This document shows positions 1-6,145 of a stretch of DNA of 8,334 nt, piece by piece; within the stretch, counting starts at the first letter, position 1; the number at the start of each line of letters is the position of its first letter. The notes under the pieces are model-generated. The model did not search any database. It had not been told where the DNA came from and saw only the letters and a program-made list of their open reading frames with translations. Location: the NCBI GenBank assembly GCA_003646995.1, contig QMLZ01000124.1, positions 1-8,334 of the forward strand, given 5' to 3'. The stretch is from Deltaproteobacteria bacterium (GTDB lineage Bacteria > Desulfobacterota > DSM-4660 > Desulfatiglandales > Desulfatiglandaceae). The position numbers and the translations under genes are program-made.

Positions 1-306
1 CTCGGATGTGATTTCTACCTCTACCTCTTTCTCCTGGAGAGCGCTCTCAAAAGCCTTCTCGAAATCGATTTCTTCTTCCAACCCCGGTTCGGATGTTTCC
101 GGTACTCCGGCAGCTGCATCAATTGCTACCGTTTCTTGAAACTCTTCGTCCCACTGACCTGGAGAAGGCTCAGTACTCGAACTCTCGGGGGGGTACACCA
201 TGAAGACGTGGGAACAGACCGAACACCTGACCTTGGACCCTTTCTCTTTGAGTAGCGATTCATCAAGACGAAACTTTGTCTTACATTTTTCGCATTGGAC
301 AATCAT
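1..306 (-). CDS. MJ0042-type zinc-ribbon protein, 3' end outside window
   Basis: The first 102 codons of a minus-strand gene are visible; the rest lies beyond base 1. It starts at ATG 306-304, preceded by a GGGGAG ribosome site. Residues 1-36 form a zinc ribbon with Cys5, Cys8, Cys28 and Cys31. The spacing and the surrounding pattern (VQCEKCKTKFRL, then KVRCSVCSHVF) are typical of the MJ0042 zinc-finger domain. After it comes an acidic, Glu- and Ser-rich linker (about residues 40-102) with no visible domain. In proteobacteria such N-terminal ribbons are often followed by a linker, a membrane helix and a variable C-terminal part, but none of that can be seen here. It begins 13 bases after the hpt stop, so the two genes are almost certainly co-transcribed. 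The function is unknown; metal binding is inferred from the four cysteines. Confidence 0.85.
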   Translation of the reverse strand, partial: MIVQCEKCKTKFRLDESLLKEKGSKVRCSVCSHVFMVYPPESSSTEPSPGQWDEEFQETVAIDAAAGVPETSEPGLEEEIDFEKAFESALQEKEVEVEITSE

Positions 307-319
307 GGTATGTCTCCCC

Positions 320-859
320 TTAAGTTGAAGCCCCCTTTTCCTTCAACACAAAGATATCCGGCAAATGTCTATACTGTTCGTTAAAATCGAGGCCATATCC
401 TACAATGAATCCTTCGTCGATACGAAACCCGCAATAATCAATCGTTACCTCAGTCTCCCTCCTTTCCCTTTTGTCAATCAGGACACATATCTTCACCGAG
501 CTTGGACCTTTTTTCTGCAAACTTTCCTTGATCTTGGAAAGCGTCAATCCGGTGTCTACGATATCTTCAACCACTATTACCTCTTGGCCGCGTATGTCAA
601 TCTCCACATCCTTTGAGAACCGGATCACGCCGCTTGACTCAGTTCCAGTACCATAGCTGGCCGCCCGGATAAAATCCAGTTTGACAGGGATAGTCATGTT
701 TCTGATCAGGTCTGTAAAAAAGAATATTACCCCGTTCAAAATGCCGATCAAAACAGGTTCTTTCCCTTGATAATCGCGCGATATCTCAAGGGCCAGCTCC
801 CTTACCCTCTCTTGTATCTTGTCCCTTGAAAGTAATATTTCCTTGTCGTACCCTTCCAC
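320..859 (-). CDS. hpt: Hypoxanthine phosphoribosyltransferase
   Basis: Cytosolic purine-salvage enzyme that joins hypoxanthine or guanine to PRPP, giving IMP or GMP. From the GTG at 859 it is 179 residues, close to the family length. The PRPP-binding loop is at residues 94-106 (VIVVEDIVDTGLT), with the Glu-Asp pair and the catalytic Asp. A Ser-Tyr-Gly loop (AASYGTGT) lies near 67-74, and the C-terminal VGYGLDFNEQYRHLP signature holds the base-binding and Mg-binding Asp. The frame is also open to a GTG at 892, which would add 11 residues (190 in total). I prefer 859 because the N-terminus then aligns in length with E. coli Hpt, and because the promoter at 923-895 would start RNA around base 888, past the 892 codon. 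Neither start has a well-spaced ribosome site. The next gene, a zinc-ribbon protein, follows after 13 bases. The family call is firm; the start is not. Confidence 0.93.
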   Translation of the reverse strand: MEGYDKEILLSRDKIQERVRELALEISRDYQGKEPVLIGILNGVIFFFTDLIRNMTIPVKLDFIRAASYGTGTESSGVIRFSKDVEIDIRGQEVIVVEDIVDTGLTLSKIKESLQKKGPSSVKICVLIDKRERRETEVTIDYCGFRIDEGFIVGYGLDFNEQYRHLPDIFVLKEKGAST

Positions 860-894
860 GCTCAGATGCCAAGCCTTTCTGCTTAACTGCACCT

Positions 895-923
895 TTCATA
901 TTGAATTTTGGGTGCGATGTCAA
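895..923 (-). promoter_or_regulatory. Candidate sigma-70 promoter for hpt
   Basis: On the minus strand a perfect -35 TTGACA (923-918) is followed by a 17-base spacer and the -10 TATGAA (900-895). The predicted RNA start is near 888. It would serve hpt and the zinc-ribbon gene behind it, and it argues for the internal GTG start of hpt at 859. The rest of the 893-1013 gap shows no convincing terminator for the SPFH gene. Confidence 0.5.
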
Positions 924-1013
924 CTAAACTACCCACATTGCTCTGAAATGGCCTTGGCGCGTAATTGGGAAGGAGCGAAAAACAGCAAAATTTGATCAAT
1001 CTGATATCCACAA

Positions 1014-2132
1014 TTACTCTCCAGAGATCTTCTCACCACAATAGTTGCAGTAGATGGCCCCCGGCATGGCCTCTTTTCCGCAATTGGGGCACCTATCTAC
1101 CGCTTTCTCTACCTTTGCACCACACACCATGCAAAATTTCGCCTCAACTGGAAGATCTTGCCCGCATTTTATACATTTGTTCACAACAACCAATTGGTGT
1201 CCACACATAGGGCAAAATCGTGCATCAGCACTTATCTCCGAATGGCACCTTGGACATTGAATCCTCCCAGAATCACCCTGCACCCCCGCCTTCTGGCTGC
1301 CCAGAAACATCGAGGGGATCAACATGCCGAGACCGGCCCCCAGACCCAGTCCCATTCCGGTTCCAGCTCCCTCCCCACCTCCTGCAGCGGCATCACCCAT
1401 TGCCTTGGCAGCCCTGAACTTCATGAAGCTGTCCAGGTTCCCCACCGCGGCCATTCCGCTTTTCTCATCGATCATCCGTTGCACCTCTTCGGGTGGGGTA
1501 ATAGAGTTTATATAAAGGTCTTCCAACCTCATGCCCAATTTTCCGAAGTCCTCTTGTACCCTTGCTTTTAGAGCAGCGCCCAGCTCATCGTAGTACTGAG
1601 GAAGGTTGAACATGGTATCCAGTATCTCCCCGATCATGTCGTTGAACCGGGAGACAATTATCTCCCTCATGTATTGGCTTATTGATTCCGAAGTATAATG
1701 TCCTTGGGTGCCCACAAGCGTGTTGATAAACAGCAAAGGCTGTACAATCCGCAATGAATATACTCCAAAGGCCCTCAACCGGACCAGGCCTAGTTCCTTG
1801 TCTCTAAATGCAACCGGATCCTTGGTTCCCCATTTGAGATTTGGAAAGCTTTTTAAATTGACGAAGTAGACCTCAGCCCTAAAAGGGCTCTTGAAACCAA
1901 AGGGAAGACTTAAGGCCTTTGTAAGCAAAGGAAGGTTAAGGGTAGACAAAGTATGGCGTCCCGGGCCGAGTACGTCAAGTCCTTTACCATCCCGGAAGAA
2001 GACCGCTGCCTGATTTTCTCTCACAATTAACTGAGCCCCGAATTTTATGTCAGCTGATCCCTCCTCAGGGATCCTGTGCACCATCTCTTGGCCAGTCTGA
2101 TCGAACCACTCGATTATCTCGAGAAAGACCAT
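1014..2132 (-). CDS. SPFH/band-7 protein with three C-terminal zinc ribbons
   Basis: This 372-residue protein starts at ATG 2132, with a GAGGTG ribosome site a few bases upstream. Residues about 25-235 form an SPFH (band 7) domain of the YdjI or 'virion core protein-like' type: a beta-rich start around [16 protein letters not shown], a PGRHTL turn, then helices ending near [15 protein letters not shown] glycine-rich low-complexity linker follows (about 245-275). Three evenly spaced zinc ribbons come next, each CxxC-x10-CxxC: Cys293/296/307/310, Cys320/323/334/337 and Cys348/351/362/365. No signal peptide or clear membrane helix is seen. Related Bacillus proteins sit with PspA-like proteins and act in membrane-stress scaffolding, so a membrane-surface scaffold is a reasonable inference. 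Its upstream neighbour is a small charged protein that is probably a partner. Confidence in the architecture is high; confidence in the biological role is low. Confidence 0.88.
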   Translation of the reverse strand: MVFLEIIEWFDQTGQEMVHRIPEEGSADIKFGAQLIVRENQAAVFFRDGKGLDVLGPGRHTLSTLNLPLLTKALSLPFGFKSPFRAEVYFVNLKSFPNLKWGTKDPVAFRDKELGLVRLRAFGVYSLRIVQPLLFINTLVGTQGHYTSESISQYMREIIVSRFNDMIGEILDTMFNLPQYYDELGAALKARVQEDFGKLGMRLEDLYINSITPPEEVQRMIDEKSGMAAVGNLDSFMKFRAAKAMGDAAAGGGEGAGTGMGLGLGAGLGMLIPSMFLGSQKAGVQGDSGRIQCPRCHSEISADARFCPMCGHQLVVVNKCIKCGQDLPVEAKFCMVCGAKVEKAVDRCPNCGKEAMPGAIYCNYCGEKISGE

Positions 2133-2248
2133 TTTGCACCTCGCATTCTTAAAATTGCCGCCCCCCCCTTATCACAAGGGCGCCGAAAGGCTTTTTGCTT
2201 GTTCGGGCAAGCCGATATACAGTTGCCTATAACTATCTATCTATCGGC

Positions 2249-2752
2249 CTAGCTTGCTAGACCCTTTAGTATGCGATCCCGGTTGGTTATCTTCGATATC
2301 AACTCGCGAACGTCTTTCCTTATTGCTTCCACGGTTGCCTGATCCGGAACCTTCCCCTTTTCCGTAAGCCCTCTGATAGCCTTGTCGATTGGGTCCACCA
2401 GCTCCCACATGCCTTTGTCATATTCATAAACGCGTTCAAGGGTTTCTTCGTCCACCTTTGGGCCGTCAAACATAGAACCAAAGCCACGAGCAGCTCGCTC
2501 TATGGTTTTGGACGCTGTTTCCACATCTTTCTCTAGCTCGTCTAAGTCTTTGATTCTTTTCCAGCCCCCCTTTTTGAGCTGGTCTGTCTTGACCCACTCA
2601 AGCACGCCGATCAACTCATCCAGTCGTCGAGCAATCTCTGTCCGCAGTGTCTTGTCTGCATCCCTCAAGGATTCTCTATCTTGGTAAGATCCTATTCCGG
2701 GTATTAGCCTTGCTGCCTTCTTCACTATACGTCCAACATCTTCCTTTTTCAT
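2249..2752 (-). CDS. Conserved charged helical protein of unknown function
   Basis: A protein of 167 residues, rich in Lys, Arg, Glu and Asp and predicted mostly helical, with no signal peptide, membrane segment or cysteine. The N-terminal part holds PGIGSYQDRESLRDADKTLR (about 18-37). I recall similar motifs in short proteins encoded near SPFH or zinc-ribbon genes, but no function is known to me. The middle (about 40-90) looks like a helical hairpin or short coiled coil. The frame opens at ATG 2761, but GGGAG touches that codon. The same GGGAG lies nine bases ahead of ATG 2752, so I chose 2752 (start MKKEDVGR). It follows the kinase gene by 70 bases and precedes the SPFH gene by 116 bases on the same strand, which suggests a partner of the SPFH protein. 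Confidence 0.8.
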   Translation of the reverse strand: MKKEDVGRIVKKAARLIPGIGSYQDRESLRDADKTLRTEIARRLDELIGVLEWVKTDQLKKGGWKRIKDLDELEKDVETASKTIERAARGFGSMFDGPKVDEETLERVYEYDKGMWELVDPIDKAIRGLTEKGKVPDQATVEAIRKDVRELISKITNRDRILKGLAS

Positions 2753-2761
2753 GGATATCAT

Positions 2762-2766
2762 CTCCC
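2762..2766 (-). promoter_or_regulatory. Ribosome binding site that decides the start of the 167-residue protein
   Basis: GGGAG at 2766-2762 directly abuts the upstream ATG (2761) but stands nine bases from ATG 2752. This spacing favours the second ATG as the start. Confidence 0.5.
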
Positions 2767-2822
2767 ACGCTTTGTATTTGTCAGTCTAAGGACCTTTCCG
2801 TCCCTGAAATCTCCCATGAGGC

Positions 2823-5174
2823 CTATCCTTTTCCCTCCTTATATGCTGGAAAATAGATTCTGAAGGTTGTCCCGCCCGAGCCATAGCATTCTTCAGGGTT
2901 CTCGCAGAAGTCGCATTCCGTTATCTTTCCTGGGCATTTATCAGTATCTTCCGGAATAAATTTGCACCTGGAGGAGTTCATACTTATCTCAAACCCATAT
3001 CGTTCGGAAAATATCTTCATACGCAACAAATCCGCTCCCTTTCCCCCGGCATTAAAATCGAATGGCCTCTTTGAAGAGTAGTCCAGCGTGTCCTGGGTCA
3101 TGAAAAAACCCTCAAATATACGCCTTTGGTTTTCTTCCGTAATGCCAACTCCATAGTCCTTTACAACAAGTTCGGCCCCTTTCCCCCTTTTCTGAACAAA
3201 AACCTCAATCTTGCCTTGGTCAGGAGTATTTTCCACGGCATTTTTGACCAGGCCTACGACCACCTTTTCGAGAACCTCTTTTGGAACAAAAATAAGAGGG
3301 GCTGATGTGTCAAGCTCTGTCACAATCTGCACATCTCTATGGGACATTTGGGGCTTAATATTGTCCAATATCGTTGCCGTCTCAGAACCAAGGTTGAGAG
3401 ATTCCGGTCTATATTCCTTTGCCCCGAAAATCTCGTCTATCCTTTCCCTGATTTTTGCAACGATTTTCCCCTCTCCCACTTCCTCGGCAACAAGCGCTTC
3501 CAATTCGTCAGCAACCTCTTCAAGTAACAAGGAAATCAATCTGTGGGCCTCAAACCTCCTCTCACGCATGATATCTTCCACCTGATACTGGATTTCCAGG
3601 ATTCGATCAAGGTTCCTCTTCGCTCTTTCAATCGTTGATTTCCATGACTCCTCGGGCAGTGCGGACAAGCGTTTTTCCAGAATGCTCAAAGATGCGCTCA
3701 AAACCGACAAAGGGGTTTTTAATTCGTGACTCAATCTGTTTATGACCTTGTCTTTAGCTCGATTGAGGCTGCTCAGTTCCTTGTAGGCCTCGCGGATCTC
3801 AGCGGAAAACCTCGCATTTTCAATCGATAGAGCAGCAGTGCTCCCGATCATGCTCATCAGCTCCATGTCCATCTGGTCAAACATGCCTACCTTCTTGTTC
3901 ATGGCGAGAAGAACTCCGATTATCCTCTCTTTACTTCTGAGTGGAACGGCCAACAGGCTTTTTGTCGTAAACCCGGCGAGCGTATCTATGACCCGGTAAA
4001 AATCAGGATCTTTTGAGACATCCTCTATCATTACTGGGCGACCAGTTCTAATAACCCTGCCTGAAACCCCCTTGTTGGCAGGGAACCTGATTTCCTTTAT
4101 TCTCCGCTCCGCAGCCTCGTCATCATGGGCAGCTGCCTTGAAAAAGAATTCATTTTTCTCCTCATCCAAGAGATTAACAAGGGCCCCTTCGGCACCCATG
4201 AGCCTTTTCACTTCATTGCTGATAAAATCAAGGAGCTCATCAAGGTCAGGATACTCATGCAGGGAAAGGCTTATCCGCAGCAGTGCCTCGTTATTTCTGG
4301 CAATGCGCTTTTCCTGGGTTATGTCACGAAGGATGACAAGCTCGCCCGAGGGCTCATCGCCTGACTCGGAATAAACCGCTGCCCTAAGTACGACGTCAAG
4401 CACCCTGCCATCCTTTGTGAGCCGTTTTGTCTCGTGGCGAAGGATAATTTTTTCTTCAAAAAGCTTCTTTATATTCTCTGACGTTTCTTTTGACAGCTCC
4501 GGAGGCACATAGGGGATTGTCTTCCCCCTGAGTTCATCAAGAGTCCACCCAAAGGTCTCAGAAAAAGCGGGATTAAGATAACTTACCCTGCCGTCAGGGG
4601 TAAAAACAACTATGGGGTAAGGCACGAAATCGAGTAAGGTACGGTAACGTTTTTCCGATTTCCTCAAGGCCTCCTGGGTCTTGTACTTGTCGGTGATATC
4701 CCGGGCAATTCCCCTGAATCCTACTTTTTTCCCTTCTTTGTTGGTTATCAGTGTTGCTGAAAGCTCTATTATGCGCTCTTCCCCCTCTTTGTTCCTTATC
4801 CTCCACTGTAAATCAGATACTCCCTGACCAGTTTCATAAATACGATTAAAGGTTTCGAACATCTTCTTAGCAGTTTCGTCATCCATAAACTTGGAAAAAT
4901 TTTGAAACTGAATCTCCTCAGGTGGATATCCAAAAATCTTGCAAAGGGACTTGTTGAAATACAGGAAGTTTCCGTGTATATCCACCTCGTAGACGCCTTC
5001 TTCAATGTTTTCTACGAAGGCCCTATACCTCTCACTCGACAACCGGGCACAGCTCGTCATGAGCTTGGTATCCAGGTGCTCCTGATCCCCCCGTTTCCCG
5101 TTTTGTTGGATTTCCTTTCCGTGATCCTTCATGGGAGCCTCTTTCATCTTTTCCTTGTATCCCGAACCACTCAC
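2823..5174 (-). CDS. Soluble PAS-PAS-GAF sensor histidine kinase with Cys-rich insert
   Basis: A 783-residue histidine kinase with no membrane segment, so probably cytosolic. Domains in order are PAS (about 50-165), PAS (about 172-290), GAF (about 300-455), HisKA with phospho-acceptor His483 in SHELKTP, a charged helical stretch (540-600) and an HATPase domain (about 620-775). The ATPase boxes are intact: N box around Asn645 and Asn649, G1 at Asp673-Gly677 (DYGVG), F box at Phe690-691, and a G2-like NAGGKGAD at 708-715. Between the last ATPase strands lies an insert with five cysteines (737, 747, 754, 757, 763), possibly a metal or Fe-S site. No response regulator is in the window, so it is an orphan kinase. 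The GTG at 5174 has a GGGAAGG site almost touching it. ATG 5147 (AAGGA ahead) and ATG 5132 (GAGG ahead) are equally good starts. Confidence 0.93.
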   Translation of the reverse strand: MSGSGYKEKMKEAPMKDHGKEIQQNGKRGDQEHLDTKLMTSCARLSSERYRAFVENIEEGVYEVDIHGNFLYFNKSLCKIFGYPPEEIQFQNFSKFMDDETAKKMFETFNRIYETGQGVSDLQWRIRNKEGEERIIELSATLITNKEGKKVGFRGIARDITDKYKTQEALRKSEKRYRTLLDFVPYPIVVFTPDGRVSYLNPAFSETFGWTLDELRGKTIPYVPPELSKETSENIKKLFEEKIILRHETKRLTKDGRVLDVVLRAAVYSESGDEPSGELVILRDITQEKRIARNNEALLRISLSLHEYPDLDELLDFISNEVKRLMGAEGALVNLLDEEKNEFFFKAAAHDDEAAERRIKEIRFPANKGVSGRVIRTGRPVMIEDVSKDPDFYRVIDTLAGFTTKSLLAVPLRSKERIIGVLLAMNKKVGMFDQMDMELMSMIGSTAALSIENARFSAEIREAYKELSSLNRAKDKVINRLSHELKTPLSVLSASLSILEKRLSALPEESWKSTIERAKRNLDRILEIQYQVEDIMRERRFEAHRLISLLLEEVADELEALVAEEVGEGKIVAKIRERIDEIFGAKEYRPESLNLGSETATILDNIKPQMSHRDVQIVTELDTSAPLIFVPKEVLEKVVVGLVKNAVENTPDQGKIEVFVQKRGKGAELVVKDYGVGITEENQRRIFEGFFMTQDTLDYSSKRPFDFNAGGKGADLLRMKIFSERYGFEISMNSSRCKFIPEDTDKCPGKITECDFCENPEECYGSGGTTFRIYFPAYKEGKG

Positions 5175-5241
5175 CCTTCCCTACACTGATCCGCTTGGGA
5201 GATGACCAAGGGGAAGTTTATAGCATCAAGCTTTTTATGTC

Positions 5242-5269
5242 ATTATAAATTCAGCAGAGTTTTAATAAA
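5242..5269 (-). promoter_or_regulatory. Candidate promoter for the sensor kinase gene
   Basis: On the minus strand there is a perfect -10 TATAAT (5247-5242). Sixteen bases upstream of it is a weak -35 TTTATT (5269-5264, three of six matches). The RNA start would be near 5235, giving a leader of about 60 bases. The call rests mainly on the -10. Confidence 0.35.
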
Positions 5270-5270
5270 C

Positions 5271-5288
5271 TTTGACATATGTGACAAA
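5271..5288. promoter_or_regulatory. Imperfect inverted repeat, candidate operator in the divergent promoter
   Basis: The arms TTTGACA (5271-5277) and TGACAAA (5282-5288) match as an inverted repeat at six of seven positions around TATG. Read as TTGAC-N6-GACAA, it has the 16-base geometry of CRP/FNR-family sites. It does not fit the usual 18-base Rex operator. It covers the -35 of the rex promoter and lies just upstream of the kinase promoter, so a bound regulator could affect both. Confidence 0.35.
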
Positions 5289-5300
5289 TCTGGAAATAAC
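5272..5300 (+). promoter_or_regulatory. rex: Candidate sigma-70 promoter for the rex operon
   Basis: A perfect -35 TTGACA (5272-5277), a 17-base spacer and a -10 AATAAC (5295-5300, four of six matches). It would give a leader of about 130 bases. A second weaker option is TTGAAA (5319-5324) with AGTAAT (5341-5346), spacer 16, which gives a shorter leader. Confidence 0.4.
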
Positions 5301-5357
5301 GCCAGGCGAATTTAGCTATTGAAAATCGGGACTGATATGTAGTAATCCTCGACAAAA

Positions 5358-5424
5358 AACCATATTGCCATAAATCCTTGATTTTAATAGCAAGGCAAGG
5401 TAGATCAACTTAATTTCAATGGTT
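5358..5424 (+). other. Potential structured leader of rex mRNA
   Basis: Several nested complementary segments lie ahead of rex. CCTTG (5376-5380) pairs with CAAGG (5391-5395). TTGCC (5365-5369) can instead pair with GGCAA (5394-5398). The outer AACCAT (5358-5363) pairs with ATGGTT (5419-5424), which touches the G-run used as ribosome site. No U-run follows, so it is not an intrinsic terminator. No known riboswitch class is recognised. Confidence 0.25.
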
Positions 5425-5438
5425 GGGGGGGTAAGTGA

Positions 5439-6080
5439 ATGCAAAAGCCCAGTAACATACCAAAAGCCACCATAACCAGGCTCTCGCTTTACTACCGCCA
5501 GCTTGAGCTCATGGAGTTCGACGGCTATCGTACGGTGTCCTCGGACAAACTCGCTTGGCTTTGCCAAGTAAATCCCGCTCAGGTAAGAAAGGACCTGGGA
5601 TACTTCGGAGAGTTTGGTGTACGCGGCGTAGGATATGATGTCAGGGAGCTTAAGGAACAGATAAAGAAAATATTGGCCATAAATAGGGAGTGGAACCTTG
5701 GTGTGGTGGGTATAGGAAAGCTGGGTTCCGCGCTGTTACAGCACCGAAATTTACAGGCCAGAGGATTCAGGTGTGTCGCAGCCTTTGATAATGATCCCGA
5801 AAAAGTGGGACAGCCAGGTCCGCTCGGGATAAAAATACGGCATATTGAGGAGTTGGGGACCGCAGTCAGGGAACTCAACATAGAAATTGGGGTTATAACC
5901 ACCCCGGCCAGTGCAGCACAGTATGTGGCTGATCTTTTTGTAGAAGCAGATGTCAATGCAATATTGAACTTTTCACCTACGCGAATCCAAGTGCCCGACT
6001 GCTGCATGGTAGAAAACATTGACTTTACAGTAAGACTGGATGTCCTCACATACAAGCTTCGGCATGAGATCAATGCTTAA
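5439..6080 (+). CDS. rex: Redox-sensing transcriptional repressor Rex
   Basis: Rex is a dimeric repressor that reads the NADH/NAD+ ratio: it binds operators when NADH is low and releases them when NADH rises. In anaerobes its targets are fermentation, energy and sulfate-reduction genes. The 213-residue length is normal. Residues 1-80 are the winged-helix DNA-binding domain, with the family signatures IPKATITRL, SSDKLA and RKDLGYFGEFGVRGVGYDV. Residues 85-190 are the Rossmann domain, with the NAD motif Gly91-x-Gly93-x-x-Gly96 (GIGKLG) and the ribose-contacting Asp117 after a beta strand (AAFDNDP). ITTPASAAQ and ILNFSPTRIQVP are also typical. The C-terminal helix is the one swapped between subunits. 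It is the first gene of an apparent operon, with the DUF1573 gene 65 bases downstream. Some substitutions in the NAD region (QHRNLQARGF) depart from the usual pattern but leave key residues intact. Confidence 0.96.
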   Translation: MQKPSNIPKATITRLSLYYRQLELMEFDGYRTVSSDKLAWLCQVNPAQVRKDLGYFGEFGVRGVGYDVRELKEQIKKILAINREWNLGVVGIGKLGSALLQHRNLQARGFRCVAAFDNDPEKVGQPGPLGIKIRHIEELGTAVRELNIEIGVITTPASAAQYVADLFVEADVNAILNFSPTRIQVPDCCMVENIDFTVRLDVLTYKLRHEINA

Positions 6081-6129
6081 AAGCTGCGCGCACCTTGTGA
6101 CGAACCAGGCCTTTTTGGTTAATGTCTTT

Positions 6130-6136
6130 AGGAGGT
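6130..6136 (+). promoter_or_regulatory. Strong ribosome binding site of the DUF1573 gene
   Basis: A perfect AGGAGGT stands nine bases before ATG 6146. It is the strongest ribosome site in the window and argues that this gene is actively translated despite its in-frame TGA. Confidence 0.8.
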
Positions 6137-6145
6137 ACTTGAAAT

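Larger units (their letters stand above)
5175..5438. other. Divergent intergenic region between the sensor kinase and rex
   Basis: These 264 AT-rich bases hold no convincing gene. They contain a candidate minus-strand promoter for the kinase, a candidate plus-strand promoter for rex, an imperfect inverted repeat between them (5271-5288), and a run of hairpin-forming sequence ahead of the rex start. The rex start is preceded by a run of seven G (5425-5431) that could act as its ribosome site. Confidence 0.6.

Noticed and set aside
2169..2208. GCC-GAAA-GGC followed by five T on the plus strand, and a GCTTG/CAAGC hairpin beside it
   Set aside because: The stems are three and five pairs. No plus-strand gene ends here, and on the minus strand the hairpins are not followed by U-runs, so a terminator is not supported.
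2233..2244. (CTAT)3 tetranucleotide repeat between the SPFH gene and its upstream partner
   Set aside because: Three copies are too few to suggest phase variation.
2784..2808. AGGGAC/GTCCTT hairpin between the kinase and the 167-residue gene on the minus strand
   Set aside because: It is a six-pair stem with a G-U pair and no U-run behind it; not convincing as a terminator.
3211..3585. Plus-strand open frames inside the kinase gene (for example 3211-3585 and 4072-4374)
   Set aside because: They are low-complexity antisense shadows of a clearly coding minus-strand gene, with no recognisable protein features.
5579..6073. 164-codon minus-strand open frame opposite rex
   Set aside because: It is fully antisense to a strongly conserved gene, with shadow-like composition and no domain.
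6090..6125. Possible terminator between rex and the DUF1573 gene (AACCA...TGGTT hairpin)
   Set aside because: The stem is only five A/T-rich pairs, the T-run is in the loop, and no U-run follows.
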